A stretch of DNA of 64,000 nt from Streptomyces sp. P9-A4 (GCF_036634195.1 NZ_JAZIFY010000001.1:434001-498000); one strand, 5' to 3'; shown: positions 35,244 to 44,365, counted from the stretch's first letter. The notes: generated from the letters alone by a model not told the origin. Translations and numbers: made by a program.

Positions 35244-37466
35244 TCAGATCCTACGGTCGGCTCCGGTCGGATCGCGCCGCGATTCCCAGGTTCCCTCCTC
35301 GCCCGTACGGCCGTCCGGCCCACCCCGGCCCAGGAGTTCGGCCAGGCCCCGGCGGGTCGCGGCCACGACGACCCGGTCATCCGGTCCGAGGACCCGCTCG
35401 GGGTCCAGACGCCAGCCCTGGCGTCCGTCCGCGGCGCCCGAGCGCGAGGCCGGTCCCGTACGCACGCCCGCTCCCGTACGCGAAGCCGGCCCCGTACGGG
35501 CGCCCGGGCCGGTAGGGGCTCCGGGCGCCGGTCCCGACCCGTCCAGGGCGATGACCCGCCAGGATCCCGCACGGAAGGCCTCCGCCACGGTCAGGCCGTC
35601 GAGCAGCGGATGGTCCGCGACGTCCACGGCGGCGAAGAGCAGGACCCGGCGCTCGACGGGGATCGCGCCCAGCACCCGGCGGCCCAGCATGGCGCCCGCG
35701 AAGGCGGGGGCCGCGAGGTGGGAGACGCTGCGGCTGCGCGTCAGGGCCCCGGGGTGGGCCGTGCGCAGGGTGCGGAAGACGGCGGTAGCGAAGTCGTCGT
35801 CGTACAGCCGCAGGACGACCCGGAGGTCGGGGGTGACGGCGCGGGCGGACAGCGCCGCTTCCAGGTTGGTGATGTCGACGCTGGTGAGGGCGAGCAGCGC
35901 GTGGGCCCGGTGGATGCGGGCGGCCTCCAGGACGCCCTCCTCCGTGACGTCACCGATGACGGTGGGGACGCGCAGGCGGCGGGCGACCGCGACGCCCCGG
36001 GCCTCCGGGTCGGACTCGACGCACACCACGGGGATGTTCAGTCTGCGCAGCCGGGCGAGGACCCGCGTTCCGACCTTGCCGAGGCCGAGGAGGACGACGT
36101 GGCCGGAGAGCCCTCGGGGTGGGCGCCGCAGGGTGGTCGCCGTACGGAAGGTGCCGAGTCCTTCGAGGAGGGCGGCGACGATCACCGGCAGCAGGAGCAG
36201 TCCGACGAACCCGGCGAGGATCTGGAGCACCTGACGGCTGGTCGGCTCCCCCACGGCCGGGTCTCCGATGGCGAAGATGTCGAGGAGGGTCAGATAGGCG
36301 GCGTGCAGCGGGTGGTCGCCGGTGGTGAGGGTGGAGGCGAGGGCCAGCGCGAGGACCGCGGCGGCGGCGCCGCTCAGGGACCAGCGGAGCCGCCGCGAGA
36401 AGAGGGACGCGACGGGCAGTGCGGAGGCGGCGAGGCGGGCGGTGGGCAGGGCGGGGCCCGCCGGGGTGACGGCTTCGAGGGTGACGGCGGCGCGGCCGGT
36501 GGCGGCGGCGACCGTGCGGTCGTCGGGCAGCAGGCGCGGGCCTTCGTCGCCGCTGCGTTCGGAGCCCTCGCAGCCCGCCGGGTCTCCGGCCGTGGCGGAG
36601 AGCAGCGCGAGCGTGCAGAGGCCGGGGTCGGGGGCCTCGCCCGCGGCGGGCAGCCGCTCGACGGCGTGCAGGAGGAGTCCGCCGGCCTGGACCACCTTGC
36701 TGGTGCCCGCGACGGCGGCGGCGGCGAGTCCCGGGGCGGCGGTGTCGACGTCGGAGAGGACGGTGGTGGCGGCGTCGAGCTTCTCGGGGTCGAGGCCCGG
36801 TTCGGCGACGGCGGCGGCCTGGTCGAGGAGGGTTTCGAGGTGCTGGCCGAGCTTGTGGTTGTAGAGCCGGATGACCAGCCGGAGTCCGGGGTTGAGGCGG
36901 CGGGCGGTGAGCGCGGCCCTGATGTTGGTCTCGTCGTCCTCGTGGACGAGGGCGAGCGCGGCGGCCCGCTCCACGCCCGCGTCGGTCAGGGCCCGGTCGT
37001 CGGCCTCTGCCGCTTCCACGACGCGCAGGGTGCCGGTGGGGTCGCCGCCGTCACCGCTTCCGGTGCTCGCGCCGGTCGTGGTGGGGACGGTGGTGCGGGC
37101 GACGGCGGCGGTGACCCGTCCGAAGAGGGCGAGGGCGCGGCCTGTGCGGGCGACGGGCGTGCGGGGCGCGTCGGGCCGTGCCGGGACGAGGAGCGTGACC
37201 CGTTCCCCGTACACCTCGTGCAGTTCGCCCGCGAGGCGGTGGGCGAGGGCGTCGTCCCCACAGACGATCATGTGCCCGGCGGGGGCGCTGCGGGGCTGCC
37301 GCTCGGACCGGACCGCGGGCACGCCGAAGGGGCCGCCGCCGGGGGCGCCGGGAGACCTGGCGGGTCCGGGGACCGGCCGGGAGGCCGGCTCGGTGGCCGG
37401 CGCCGACGGGCTCTCCGGGGGGCTACCGGGAGGAACGGCGTTGCTCTGGTGGGGGTATGAGGGCAC
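35244..37466 (-). CDS. RCK/TrkA-N NAD-binding protein with channel-like membrane segment
   Basis: About 740 residues. It has two RCK_N/TrkA-N Rossmann domains (MIVCGDDALAHRLAGELHEVYG and VVLLGLGKVGTRVLARLRRL), separated by two membrane helices flanking a pore-loop-like segment YLTLLDIFAIGDPA. The order RCK-TM-P-TM-RCK resembles RCK-gated K+ channels, but no TVGYG-like selectivity filter is present. The C-terminal region carries a Gly/Pro/Arg/Thr repeat stretch. The start is uncertain: GTG 37466 gives a Pro-rich N-terminus; the RCK domain itself begins at a Met about 65 residues in. Confidence 0.78.
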   Translation of the reverse strand: MPSYPHQSNAVPPGSPPESPSAPATEPASRPVPGPARSPGAPGGGPFGVPAVRSERQPRSAPAGHMIVCGDDALAHRLAGELHEVYGERVTLLVPARPDAPRTPVARTGRALALFGRVTAAVARTTVPTTTGASTGSGDGGDPTGTLRVVEAAEADDRALTDAGVERAAALALVHEDDETNIRAALTARRLNPGLRLVIRLYNHKLGQHLETLLDQAAAVAEPGLDPEKLDAATTVLSDVDTAAPGLAAAAVAGTSKVVQAGGLLLHAVERLPAAGEAPDPGLCTLALLSATAGDPAGCEGSERSGDEGPRLLPDDRTVAAATGRAAVTLEAVTPAGPALPTARLAASALPVASLFSRRLRWSLSGAAAAVLALALASTLTTGDHPLHAAYLTLLDIFAIGDPAVGEPTSRQVLQILAGFVGLLLLPVIVAALLEGLGTFRTATTLRRPPRGLSGHVVLLGLGKVGTRVLARLRRLNIPVVCVESDPEARGVAVARRLRVPTVIGDVTEEGVLEAARIHRAHALLALTSVDITNLEAALSARAVTPDLRVVLRLYDDDFATAVFRTLRTAHPGALTRSRSVSHLAAPAFAGAMLGRRVLGAIPVERRVLLFAAVDVADHPLLDGLTVAEAFRAGSWRVIALDGSGPAPGAPTGPGARTGPASRTGAGVRTGPASRSGAADGRQGWRLDPERVLGPDDRVVVAATRRGLAELLGRGGPDGRTGEEGTWESRRDPTGADRRI

Positions 37467-37696
37467 GTCACAAGGATGCCCTGCGCCACCGACAACGGGA
37501 CGGTGGGCCGTTTCGGAGCGGCACGGAAGCGGCACAAAGGAGGTACGGAAGTGGCACGGAGCGGTCAGGAGCCGTACGAAGCACGGTCCGGTGACGCATC
37601 GCGCGGCGCCGGGCGCCACACCCGTACGCCACACCCGCTACGCCGGTCGGCGCACTCCGATCTGCGCGTCCGCCGAGCCGTTCCTACGGTGGCTGA

Positions 37697-38989
37697 ATGA
37701 TCGTCACGTCAGCTGTCCGTCATGCCGCCGCCGGTTCCGCGGCGCTGCTGTTCGTGCTGCCCGTTCCGGCGGCCACGGCGTCCTCCGTCAGCTCGCCCTC
37801 CTCCGTCGCTCCGGTGACCCCCGTCTCCTCGGTCACCTCGGCCTCCTCCGTCGGGGAGCCGACGCCGCCCACGCGGCAGTACGTCGACCCGGCGCGGCTC
37901 GACCGGACGGGCACGCAGGTGCAGCCCCTGCCGGGCGCGCCCGCCGTGCCCTCGGTCTCCGCCCTGTCGTGGGTGGTGGCCGACGCCTCGTCGGGCGAGG
38001 TGCTCGCCGCGCGGGACGCGCACCGGAAGCTGCCGCCGGCCAGCACCCTGAAGACGCTGTTCGCCCTGACCGCGCTCCCCCACCACGAGCCGTCCGAGCG
38101 GCACACCGTGGCCGATTCCGAGCTGACCGGGATCGGGGACGGCAGCAGCCTGGTCGGGGTGAAGGAGGGGTACACGTACAAGGTCTCGGACCTGTGGAAC
38201 GGCGTGTTCCTCAGCTCGGGGAACGACGCGGTCCACGTCCTGGCCTCGATGAACGGCGGCTGGGAGTCGATGACCCGGCAGATGCAGGAGAAGGCCGTGT
38301 CGCTGGGCGCCCGCGACACGCACGTGGTCTCCCCCGACGGGTACGACGCGCCGGGGCAGGTCTCCTCGGCGTACGACCTGGCGGTGTTCGGCAGGGCCGG
38401 CCTCCAGGACCCGCAGTTCACCCGCTACTGCTCGACGCCCTACGCGGACTTCCCGGCGGGCTCCTGGTCGTACGGCATCGCGAACACCAACCGGCTGCTC
38501 ACCGGCGCGGACGGCGTGAGCCGCTATCCCGGGCTCATCGGCATCAAGAACGGCTACACCAGCAACGCGGGCAACACGCTGGTCTCGGCCGCCCGCCGGG
38601 ACGGCAGGACGCTGGTCGTCTCGGTGATGAACCCGCAGGCCGGAGGCGGCTTCACGGTGTACGAGGAGGCCCGCGAACTGCTCGACTGGGGCTTCGCCTC
38701 GGCCCAGCGGGTCCGGCCGGTGGGCTCCCTCCTGCCGGTACGGGTGAAGGCGGCGTCCGACGCGGGCACCCGCGCGGTGTCGGTGGCCCGGGACGGCGGC
38801 GGCACCGACACGGACAGTACGGCGCCCCGGGCCGGTGCCGAGCGGGTGACCGCTCCCGGGAAGGCGGCGCACGGCGCGGCGCCCTCGGGCGCCTCGGCCG
38901 GTCTGTCGCTGGCCCTGGTGGGCTCCGCCTGCGCGGCGGCGCTCGCGCTGTGGGGCCTGCGGCGGCGGGCCGCCCACCGCGCGGGCTGA
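37697..38989 (+). CDS. D-alanyl-D-alanine carboxypeptidase (peptidase S11 family)
   Basis: 430 residues: signal peptide (~1-29), Ser/Thr/Val-rich linker, catalytic domain and a C-terminal membrane anchor followed by RRRAAHRAG. Active-site motifs are Ser116-x-x-Lys119 (ASTLK), Ser174-Gly-Asn176 and Lys284-Asn-Gly286, where the usual KTG is KNG. It trims the terminal D-Ala of peptidoglycan stem peptides outside the membrane. It is monocistronic and convergent with the uvrA-like gene. Confidence 0.9.
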   Translation: MIVTSAVRHAAAGSAALLFVLPVPAATASSVSSPSSVAPVTPVSSVTSASSVGEPTPPTRQYVDPARLDRTGTQVQPLPGAPAVPSVSALSWVVADASSGEVLAARDAHRKLPPASTLKTLFALTALPHHEPSERHTVADSELTGIGDGSSLVGVKEGYTYKVSDLWNGVFLSSGNDAVHVLASMNGGWESMTRQMQEKAVSLGARDTHVVSPDGYDAPGQVSSAYDLAVFGRAGLQDPQFTRYCSTPYADFPAGSWSYGIANTNRLLTGADGVSRYPGLIGIKNGYTSNAGNTLVSAARRDGRTLVVSVMNPQAGGGFTVYEEARELLDWGFASAQRVRPVGSLLPVRVKAASDAGTRAVSVARDGGGTDTDSTAPRAGAERVTAPGKAAHGAAPSGASAGLSLALVGSACAAALALWGLRRRAAHRAG

Positions 38990-39033
38990 CCGGCCGTCAC
39001 CTCCCTGCTCCGCCACGCCCTTCCGGCCGTCAC

Positions 39034-39052
39034 GCCCCGAACCCTCCGGGGC
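39034..39052. terminator. Hairpin between convergent carboxypeptidase and UvrA-like genes
   Basis: GCCCCG and CGGGGC arms around a 7-nt loop, 45 bp after the carboxypeptidase stop and 37 bp before the UvrA-like stop. Confidence 0.5.
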
Positions 39053-39088
39053 CGTGGCGGCCCACCCCGTACGACCAGGACCGTCACG

Positions 39089-41461
39089 TCACGCCCCCAC
39101 GTACGCCGCCAGGTGTTCGCCGGTGAGGGTGGAGCGGGCCGCCACGAGGTCCGCGGGGGTGCCCTCGAAGACGATGGTGCCGCCGTCGTGGCCGGCCCCG
39201 GGGCCCAGGTCGATGAGCCAGTCGGCGTGGGCCATGACCGCCTGGTGGTGCTCGACGACGATGACCGACTTGCCGGAGTCCACGAGCCGGTCGAGGAGCC
39301 CGAGGAGCTGCTCGACGTCGGCGAGGTGCAGACCGGTGGTCGGCTCGTCGAGGATGTAGACGCCGCCCTTGTCGCCCATGTGCGTGGCCAGCTTGAGACG
39401 CTGCCGCTCGCCCCCGGACAGGGTGGTGAGCGGCTGCCCGAGGCTGAGGTAGCCGAGACCGACGTCGGCGAGCCGGGCCAGGACACGCTGGGCGGCCGGG
39501 GTCTTCGCCTCGCCGTCGGCGAAGAACTCCTCGGCCTCCGCCACGGACATCGCGAGGACCTCGCTGATGTCACGGCCGCCGAGGAGGTATTCGAGGACGG
39601 AGGCCTGGAACCGCTTGCCCTCGCAGTCCTCGCAGGTGGAGGAGACTCCGGCCATCATCCCGAGGTCGGTGTAGATGACGCCCGCGCCGTTGCAGGTGGG
39701 GCAGGCGCCCTCGGAGTTGGCGCTGAACAGGGCGGGTTTCACGCCATTGGCCTTGGCGAAGGCCTTGCGGATCGGGTCGAGCAGTCCGGTGTACGTCGCG
39801 GGGTTGCTGCGGCGCGAACCGCGGATCGGGGTCTGGTCGATCGAGACGACGTCGTCGCCCGCCGGGAGGGAGCCGTGCACGAGGGAGCTCTTGCCGGAGC
39901 CGGCGACGCCGGTGATGACGGTGAGGACCCCGAGCGGGATGTCGACGTCGACGTTCCGCAGGTTGTGGGTGGTCGCGCCCCGGATCTCCAGGGTCCCGGT
40001 CGCCTCCCGCACGCCGTCCTTGACGGAGGCCCGGTCGTCGATGTGGCGGCCGGTGACGGTGCCCGAGGTCCGCAGCGCGTCGAAGGGTCCCTCGAAGCAG
40101 ACGCTGCCGCCCGCCGTACCGGCGCCGGGGCCCAGGTCGACCACGTGGTCGGCGATGGCGATCGTCTCGGGCTTGTGCTCGACGACGAGGACGGTGTTGC
40201 CCTTGTCGCGGAGCTGGAGCAGCAGCTCGTTCATCCGCTGGATGTCGTGGGGGTGCAGGCCGACGGTGGGCTCGTCGAAGACGTAGGTGACGTCGGTGAG
40301 CGAGGAGCCGAGGTGCCGGATCATCTTGACGCGCTGCGCCTCGCCGCCGGAGAGCGTGCCCGCGGCCCGGTCGAGGGAGAGATAGCCGAGGCCGATCTCG
40401 ACGAACGAGTCCAGGGTCAGCTGGAGTGCGGTGAGCAGCGGCGCCACCGACGGCTCCGTCAGCCCCCGGACCCAGTCGGCGAGGTCGCTGATCTGCATCG
40501 CGCAGGCGTCGGCGATGCTGATCCGCTTGATCTTCGACGCCCTGGCACCCTCGGCGAGGCGGGTGCCTTCGCACTCGGGACAGGTGGTGAAGGTGACGGC
40601 CCGTTCCACGAACGCCCGGATGTGGGGCTGCATGCCCTCCTTGTCCTTGGCCAGGAACGACTTCTGGATCCGGGGGATCAGCCCTTCGTACGTCATGTTG
40701 ATGCCCGCGATCTTCATGCGGGTCGGCTCGTGGTGGAGGAAGTCCTTCAGTTCCTTCTTGGTGTACTTGCCGATCGGCTTGCCGGGGTCGACGAAGCCGG
40801 ACTCGCTGTAGAGGCGGTAGTTCCAGCCGCCCGGGGTGTAGCCGGGGATGGTGAGCGCGCCCTCGTCGAGCGACTTCGTGTCGTCGTAGAGCTGGGTGAG
40901 GTCGATGTCGGAGACCGTGCCCCGGCCCTCGCAGTTCGGGCACATGCCGCCGGTGCGGTTGAAGGTGGCCTTCACGGTCTTGCTGCCGCCCCGCTCGACG
41001 GTGATCGCTCCGCTGGCCTTCACCGAGGGGACGTTGAAGGCGTAGGCACTGGGCGGGCCGATGTGCGGCTCGCCGAGGCGGCTGAAGAGGATGCGGAGCA
41101 TCGCGTTGGCGTCGGTGGCGGTGCCGACGGTGGAGCGGGGGTCGGCACCCATCCGCTGCTGGTCGACGATGATCGCCGTGGTGAGGCCGTCGAGGACGTC
41201 GACCTCGGGGCGGGAGAGCGTGGGCATGAAGCCCTGGACGAAGGCGCTGTACGTCTCGTTGATGAGCCGCTGGGACTCGGCGGCGATCGTGTCGAAGACG
41301 AGGGAGCTCTTGCCCGAACCGGAGACGCCGGTGAACACCGTGAGCCGGCGCTTCGGGATCTCGATGCTGACGTCCTTGAGGTTGTTCTCCCGTGCGCCGT
41401 GCACACGGATCAGGTCGTGCCGGTCGGCCGGGTGCTCGTCCACCCTGGGGGCCTTGCTCAT
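39089..41461 (-). CDS. UvrA-like ABC-ATPase (class II UvrA paralogue)
   Basis: 790 residues, shorter than housekeeping UvrA (about 940-1000). Two ATPase modules: GVSGSGKSSLVFDTI with LSGGEAQRVKM and DEPTVGLHP, then GVAGSGKSSLVHG with LSGGERQRLKL and DEPTTGLHL. Zinc-finger cysteine pairs CPNC/CPEC and CPTC/CEDC are present. The insert regions for UvrB binding are reduced, as in UvrA2 or DrrC-type paralogues linked to tolerance of DNA-damaging drugs. It is monocistronic; imperfect direct repeats lie upstream. Confidence 0.9.
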   Translation of the reverse strand: MSKAPRVDEHPADRHDLIRVHGARENNLKDVSIEIPKRRLTVFTGVSGSGKSSLVFDTIAAESQRLINETYSAFVQGFMPTLSRPEVDVLDGLTTAIIVDQQRMGADPRSTVGTATDANAMLRILFSRLGEPHIGPPSAYAFNVPSVKASGAITVERGGSKTVKATFNRTGGMCPNCEGRGTVSDIDLTQLYDDTKSLDEGALTIPGYTPGGWNYRLYSESGFVDPGKPIGKYTKKELKDFLHHEPTRMKIAGINMTYEGLIPRIQKSFLAKDKEGMQPHIRAFVERAVTFTTCPECEGTRLAEGARASKIKRISIADACAMQISDLADWVRGLTEPSVAPLLTALQLTLDSFVEIGLGYLSLDRAAGTLSGGEAQRVKMIRHLGSSLTDVTYVFDEPTVGLHPHDIQRMNELLLQLRDKGNTVLVVEHKPETIAIADHVVDLGPGAGTAGGSVCFEGPFDALRTSGTVTGRHIDDRASVKDGVREATGTLEIRGATTHNLRNVDVDIPLGVLTVITGVAGSGKSSLVHGSLPAGDDVVSIDQTPIRGSRRSNPATYTGLLDPIRKAFAKANGVKPALFSANSEGACPTCNGAGVIYTDLGMMAGVSSTCEDCEGKRFQASVLEYLLGGRDISEVLAMSVAEAEEFFADGEAKTPAAQRVLARLADVGLGYLSLGQPLTTLSGGERQRLKLATHMGDKGGVYILDEPTTGLHLADVEQLLGLLDRLVDSGKSVIVVEHHQAVMAHADWLIDLGPGAGHDGGTIVFEGTPADLVAARSTLTGEHLAAYVGA

Positions 41462-41589
41462 CGTCTCTCCACCTGTCGCGCGCGGGGCCGAAACACGGAC
41501 CGGCGCCGTCCCGTCGTGTCCGACGGCGGGCGTATCGCGGGGTCCGTGGCAGCCACGCTATCGGCGGCGGGACGGGGACGCTTCTCAAA

Positions 41590-41643
41590 TCCTGACCGAC
41601 CCTGTGACGCGCGGGCCCGGGCGTCCTGACCGACCCCGTGACG
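41590..41643. repeat. 20-bp direct repeats upstream of the UvrA-like gene
   Basis: TCCTGACCGACCCTGTGACG (41590-41609) recurs as TCCTGACCGACCCCGTGACG (41624-41643), one mismatch, period 34 bp, about three helical turns. It lies 130-180 bp upstream of the UvrA-like start and just after the DUF5133 stop. Confidence 0.6.
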
Positions 41644-41649
41644 GGTGGG

Positions 41650-41892
41650 TCAGGCGCCGGGAAGGCCTTCGAGGGACTGCCGGGTGCGGGGGTGGGTTCC
41701 GGCCAGATGGCGTTCGGCGGCGTGGACGGCATCGCGGGCGGTGCGCTCTCCCATGAGGACGCACAGCGTGTACGCCGTGTCCTCGAAGCGCCGGCGGGCC
41801 GACAGGTCGCACGGCCTGGCCAGTACGGTCCGCTCCTGGTCGCGGTAGTGCCGGAGCAGCCGGTCGACCGTGTTCCTGTCGGGCAGCAGCAT
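41650..41892 (-). CDS. DUF5133 domain protein
   Basis: 80 residues starting MLLPDRNTVDRLLRHYRDQE and continuing RRFEDTAYTLCVLMGERTARDAVHAAERHL. This small Streptomyces family often occurs near regulatory or stress genes; function unknown. AGGAG 8 bp upstream supports ATG 41892. A longer frame to 42018 lacks support. It is divergent from the epimerase gene. Confidence 0.8.
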   Translation of the reverse strand: MLLPDRNTVDRLLRHYRDQERTVLARPCDLSARRRFEDTAYTLCVLMGERTARDAVHAAERHLAGTHPRTRQSLEGLPGA

Positions 41893-42035
41893 GGGTGTAC
41901 TCCTGTCTCCTGAGTCGCTCCATACTCCCGGTCGACGGCCACACTCGCGACCGGCACGGACACGCTGTGTGACGGAACCGGTGCGGGGCCCTGCCCGGGG
42001 TGCGGTTCCGCCGCCCATGGCGGAGTGTCGGAGAC

Positions 42036-43073
42036 ATGAACCCGAGCACGATTTCGCGGGTGGTCGTCACCGGCGCCACCGGCAACGTGGGGACGAGCCT
42101 GGTCCGGGTCCTGGCGCGCGAGCCGCGCGTCGGCTCGGTCCTGGGGCTCGCCCGTCGGCGGCCCGGCCTGGAGATCCCCGGGGTGAAATGGGCCGAGGTG
42201 GACCTCTCCCGCGAGGAGGACGAGCCGCAGCTCGCGCGGTACGTGGCCGAGGCGGACGCGGTGGTGCACCTGGCCTGGCGGTTCGGCCCGACCCACGATC
42301 CGCTGGAGACCTGGCGGACGAATGTGCTCGGCGCGGTGCGGGTCTTCGACGCGGTCGCGGCGGCGCGGGTGCCGGTCCTGGTGCACGCCTCCTCGGTGGG
42401 GGCGTACTCCCCCGGTCCCGTCGGCGGTACCCCGGTGTCCGAGGCGTGGCCGACGCACGGCTGGCCGGGGGCCGCGTACACCCGGGAGAAGGCGTATCTG
42501 GAGCGGGTCCTCGACACCTTCGAGCGCGATCATCCGCTGATCCGGGTGGTACGGATGCGCCCGGCGTTCCTGTTCAAGGAGGAGTCGGCGAGCGGGCAGC
42601 GGCGGGTCTTCGCGGGGCGGTTCTTCCCCGGGCAGCTGATGCGGCCCGATCTGCTGCCGCTGCTCCCCGAGTTCAAGGGGCTCCGTTTCCAGGCCCTGCA
42701 CACCGAGGACGCGGCCGAGGCCTATCTCCGGGCGCTGCTGCGGGACGTCCGGGGCGCGTTCAACCTGGCCGCCGAGCCGGTGATCGACGCGGCGGCCCTG
42801 GGCGAGCTGCTGAACGCCCGGCCGGTACGGGTGCCGGCGGGCGCCGTGCGGGGCGCCCTGTCGGCGGCGTGGCGGCTGAGGCTCGCCCAGGCGTCCCCCG
42901 GGCTCTTCGACGCGCTGCGGCAGATGCCGCTGCTGGCGACCGAGCGGGCCCGCAGGGAGCTGGAGTGGGAGCCGTCGCGGAGTTCGCTCGACGCGCTGGA
43001 GGCGTTCCTTCGCGGGGTCCGCGCGGGCGCGGGTGACGACACGGGGCCCCTGGCGGGGCATCGGATCGGCTGA
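42036..43073 (+). CDS. NAD-dependent epimerase/dehydratase (extended SDR)
   Basis: 345 residues. Cofactor motif GATGNVGTSLVRVL, VVHLAWRFGPTHDP, ASSVGAYSPGP (catalytic Ser region), and YTREKAY with the Tyr-x3-Lys pair define an extended short-chain dehydrogenase. CGGAG precedes ATG 42036. It is probably a nucleotide-sugar or small-molecule oxidoreductase. There is no operon partner on the same strand; it converges on the GST-like gene. Confidence 0.87.
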   Translation: MNPSTISRVVVTGATGNVGTSLVRVLAREPRVGSVLGLARRRPGLEIPGVKWAEVDLSREEDEPQLARYVAEADAVVHLAWRFGPTHDPLETWRTNVLGAVRVFDAVAAARVPVLVHASSVGAYSPGPVGGTPVSEAWPTHGWPGAAYTREKAYLERVLDTFERDHPLIRVVRMRPAFLFKEESASGQRRVFAGRFFPGQLMRPDLLPLLPEFKGLRFQALHTEDAAEAYLRALLRDVRGAFNLAAEPVIDAAALGELLNARPVRVPAGAVRGALSAAWRLRLAQASPGLFDALRQMPLLATERARRELEWEPSRSSLDALEAFLRGVRAGAGDDTGPLAGHRIG

Positions 43074-43108
43074 ACCGCCCTCGGTCGCCGGATCGGCCGG
43101 GGCGGGCG

Positions 43109-43969
43109 TCAGCGGGCGATGGCGGGCCAGTCGACGAGGCGGATGGCCGCGCCCGCCGCCTCCCGGCCCCGGCAGTGCGCGCGGTGGCGGCGCATGACCG
43201 CGTCGATGTCGAGGCAGCGGCTGAACTCGGGGCGCGCGGCGAGCCGTCGGGCGTACGCCCACAGGGCCGGGTGTGCGGCGACGCGGTCCATGGCGGCGGC
43301 GTCCAGGTGCCAGCGGTGGACGGTGTCGAGCTGGACCAGGGTGGTCCAGACGTGAACGTCCGCGGCGGTCGGCGCGTCGCCCAGCACGTACGGGGTACGG
43401 GCGAGCCGGCGTTCCAGGGAGCCGAGGGCCGCGAAGAGGACGGTGAGCGGGTCGCGGTGGGCGGCCTCGCCGTCGATCCCGAGTTCGCCGGCGCGCTGGG
43501 CGGCCCGGTTGACGCTGCGTTCGCACAGGTCGGCGATGGCCTCGATGGCGCCGCGGTGTTCCTCGGGCAGCAGGTCGGGGCCTTCGCCGCGGAAGCGGAG
43601 GGCGAGGTCGCGCAGGATGTCGGGGGTGTGGGTGCTGACGATCCGTCCGGTCCATCGGTCGCTGAGGACGGGTGCGGCCGCGGGCCCCTCGTAGAGGTAC
43701 GCGCTCGCCTCGTACAGCGGGCGGAGCGCGGCGTATCCGCCGTCGGGCGTGTCGGGGGTCTCGGGGAGGACGGTGAGCGGGAGCGTGTCGTCGAGTCCGA
43801 GGAGGCTGTGGGTGAGCGCGATCCTCAGACAGCCCGGGGCGGAGGGCGCGACATGGAGGCGATAGCGGTGCGGTGCGGCGTAGTGGCCGCTGTGCACGTC
43901 GCGGCCGATGCGTCCGCGGAAGGCGGGGACGGCGGAGGCGGGCAGCAGCGAGGACGGGACGACGGACAT
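43109..43969 (-). CDS. GST-fold protein, ECM4/glutathionyl-hydroquinone-reductase-like, catalytic motif altered
   Basis: 286 residues. It keeps the ECM4/YqjG architecture (LTHSLLGLDDTLPLTVLPE, PLYEASAYLYEGPAAAPVLSDRWTGRIVSTHTPDILRDL, and a C-terminal helical domain with TPYVLGDAPTAADVHVWTTLVQLDTV). The CPW-A-H catalytic motif is replaced by SAPGCLRI, leaving Cys47 shifted. Streptomycetes use mycothiol rather than glutathione, so a mycothiol-dependent or non-catalytic role is possible. AAGGGAGAAGC precedes ATG 43969. A leader peptide and hairpin lie upstream in the same direction. Confidence 0.75.
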   Translation of the reverse strand: MSVVPSSLLPASAVPAFRGRIGRDVHSGHYAAPHRYRLHVAPSAPGCLRIALTHSLLGLDDTLPLTVLPETPDTPDGGYAALRPLYEASAYLYEGPAAAPVLSDRWTGRIVSTHTPDILRDLALRFRGEGPDLLPEEHRGAIEAIADLCERSVNRAAQRAGELGIDGEAAHRDPLTVLFAALGSLERRLARTPYVLGDAPTAADVHVWTTLVQLDTVHRWHLDAAAMDRVAAHPALWAYARRLAARPEFSRCLDIDAVMRRHRAHCRGREAAGAAIRLVDWPAIAR

Positions 43970-44130
43970 GCTTCTCCCTTGGGGGTGCTCGGTGCTGGGC
44001 CGGGCGGCGTGCGACGGCACCGGTCGCGGACGGGCGACGGCGGTGCGGGCGGCACGGGGCCCGGGGGCAGCAGGGGTACGGGAAGGAGGAGACGCGCACG
44101 GATTCGGCGGAGCCGACGGGGCTGTTCCGG

Positions 44131-44151
44131 CCGTGCGAGGACCTCGCACGG
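44131..44151 (-). promoter_or_regulatory. Perfect hairpin between leader peptide and GST-like gene (possible attenuator)
   Basis: CCGTGCGAGG and CCTCGCACGG arms separated by a single base form a 21-bp near-continuous palindrome, 43 bp past the leader stop and 160 bp before the GST-like start. Its placement suits transcription attenuation, though loop geometry would require the innermost pairs to open. Confidence 0.5.
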
Positions 44152-44194
44152 GCCTCCGGCGACGGAAGGACGTCTCAGCGGGTGGGACGGGCGT

Positions 44195-44365
44195 TCACGC
44201 CAGGACGCCCCGCGGAGGGCCGGCACGCCGAAGTCCGGCCTCGTGAGGCCGACTCGCCGCGCTGCAGACCCGCAGCAGGTCGATGTGGCGGCGCGAGGTG
44301 AGGCGGGGCAGGGAGCGCGGGAGGGGCACGGCGTGTGCGGTGTCCCGCCGGCCGGTGCGTCGCAT
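44195..44365 (-). CDS. Small leader peptide (sulfur-responsive type)
   Basis: 56-residue ORF on the minus strand. It contains LTSRRHIDLLRVCSA, the signature of short actinobacterial leader peptides found upstream of sulfur-assimilation and related genes, thought to sense cysteine supply through ribosome stalling at the Cys codon. AGGTAGGG lies just upstream of ATG 44365. Followed by a hairpin and then the GST-like gene on the same strand. The residues after the motif (from SRPHEAG on) are probably unimportant. Confidence 0.7.
   Translation of the reverse strand: MRRTGRRDTAHAVPLPRSLPRLTSRRHIDLLRVCSAASRPHEAGLRRAGPPRGVLA

Noticed and set aside
39113..41629. Long open frame antisense to the UvrA-like gene
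   Set aside because: High GC creates long antisense frames; the UvrA motifs are on the other strand and the antisense product is Gly/Val/Glu-rich without any fold motif.
39570..44099. About 1500-codon minus-strand frame spanning several genes
   Set aside because: It crosses three real genes in other frames and consists of Arg/Pro/His-rich noise.
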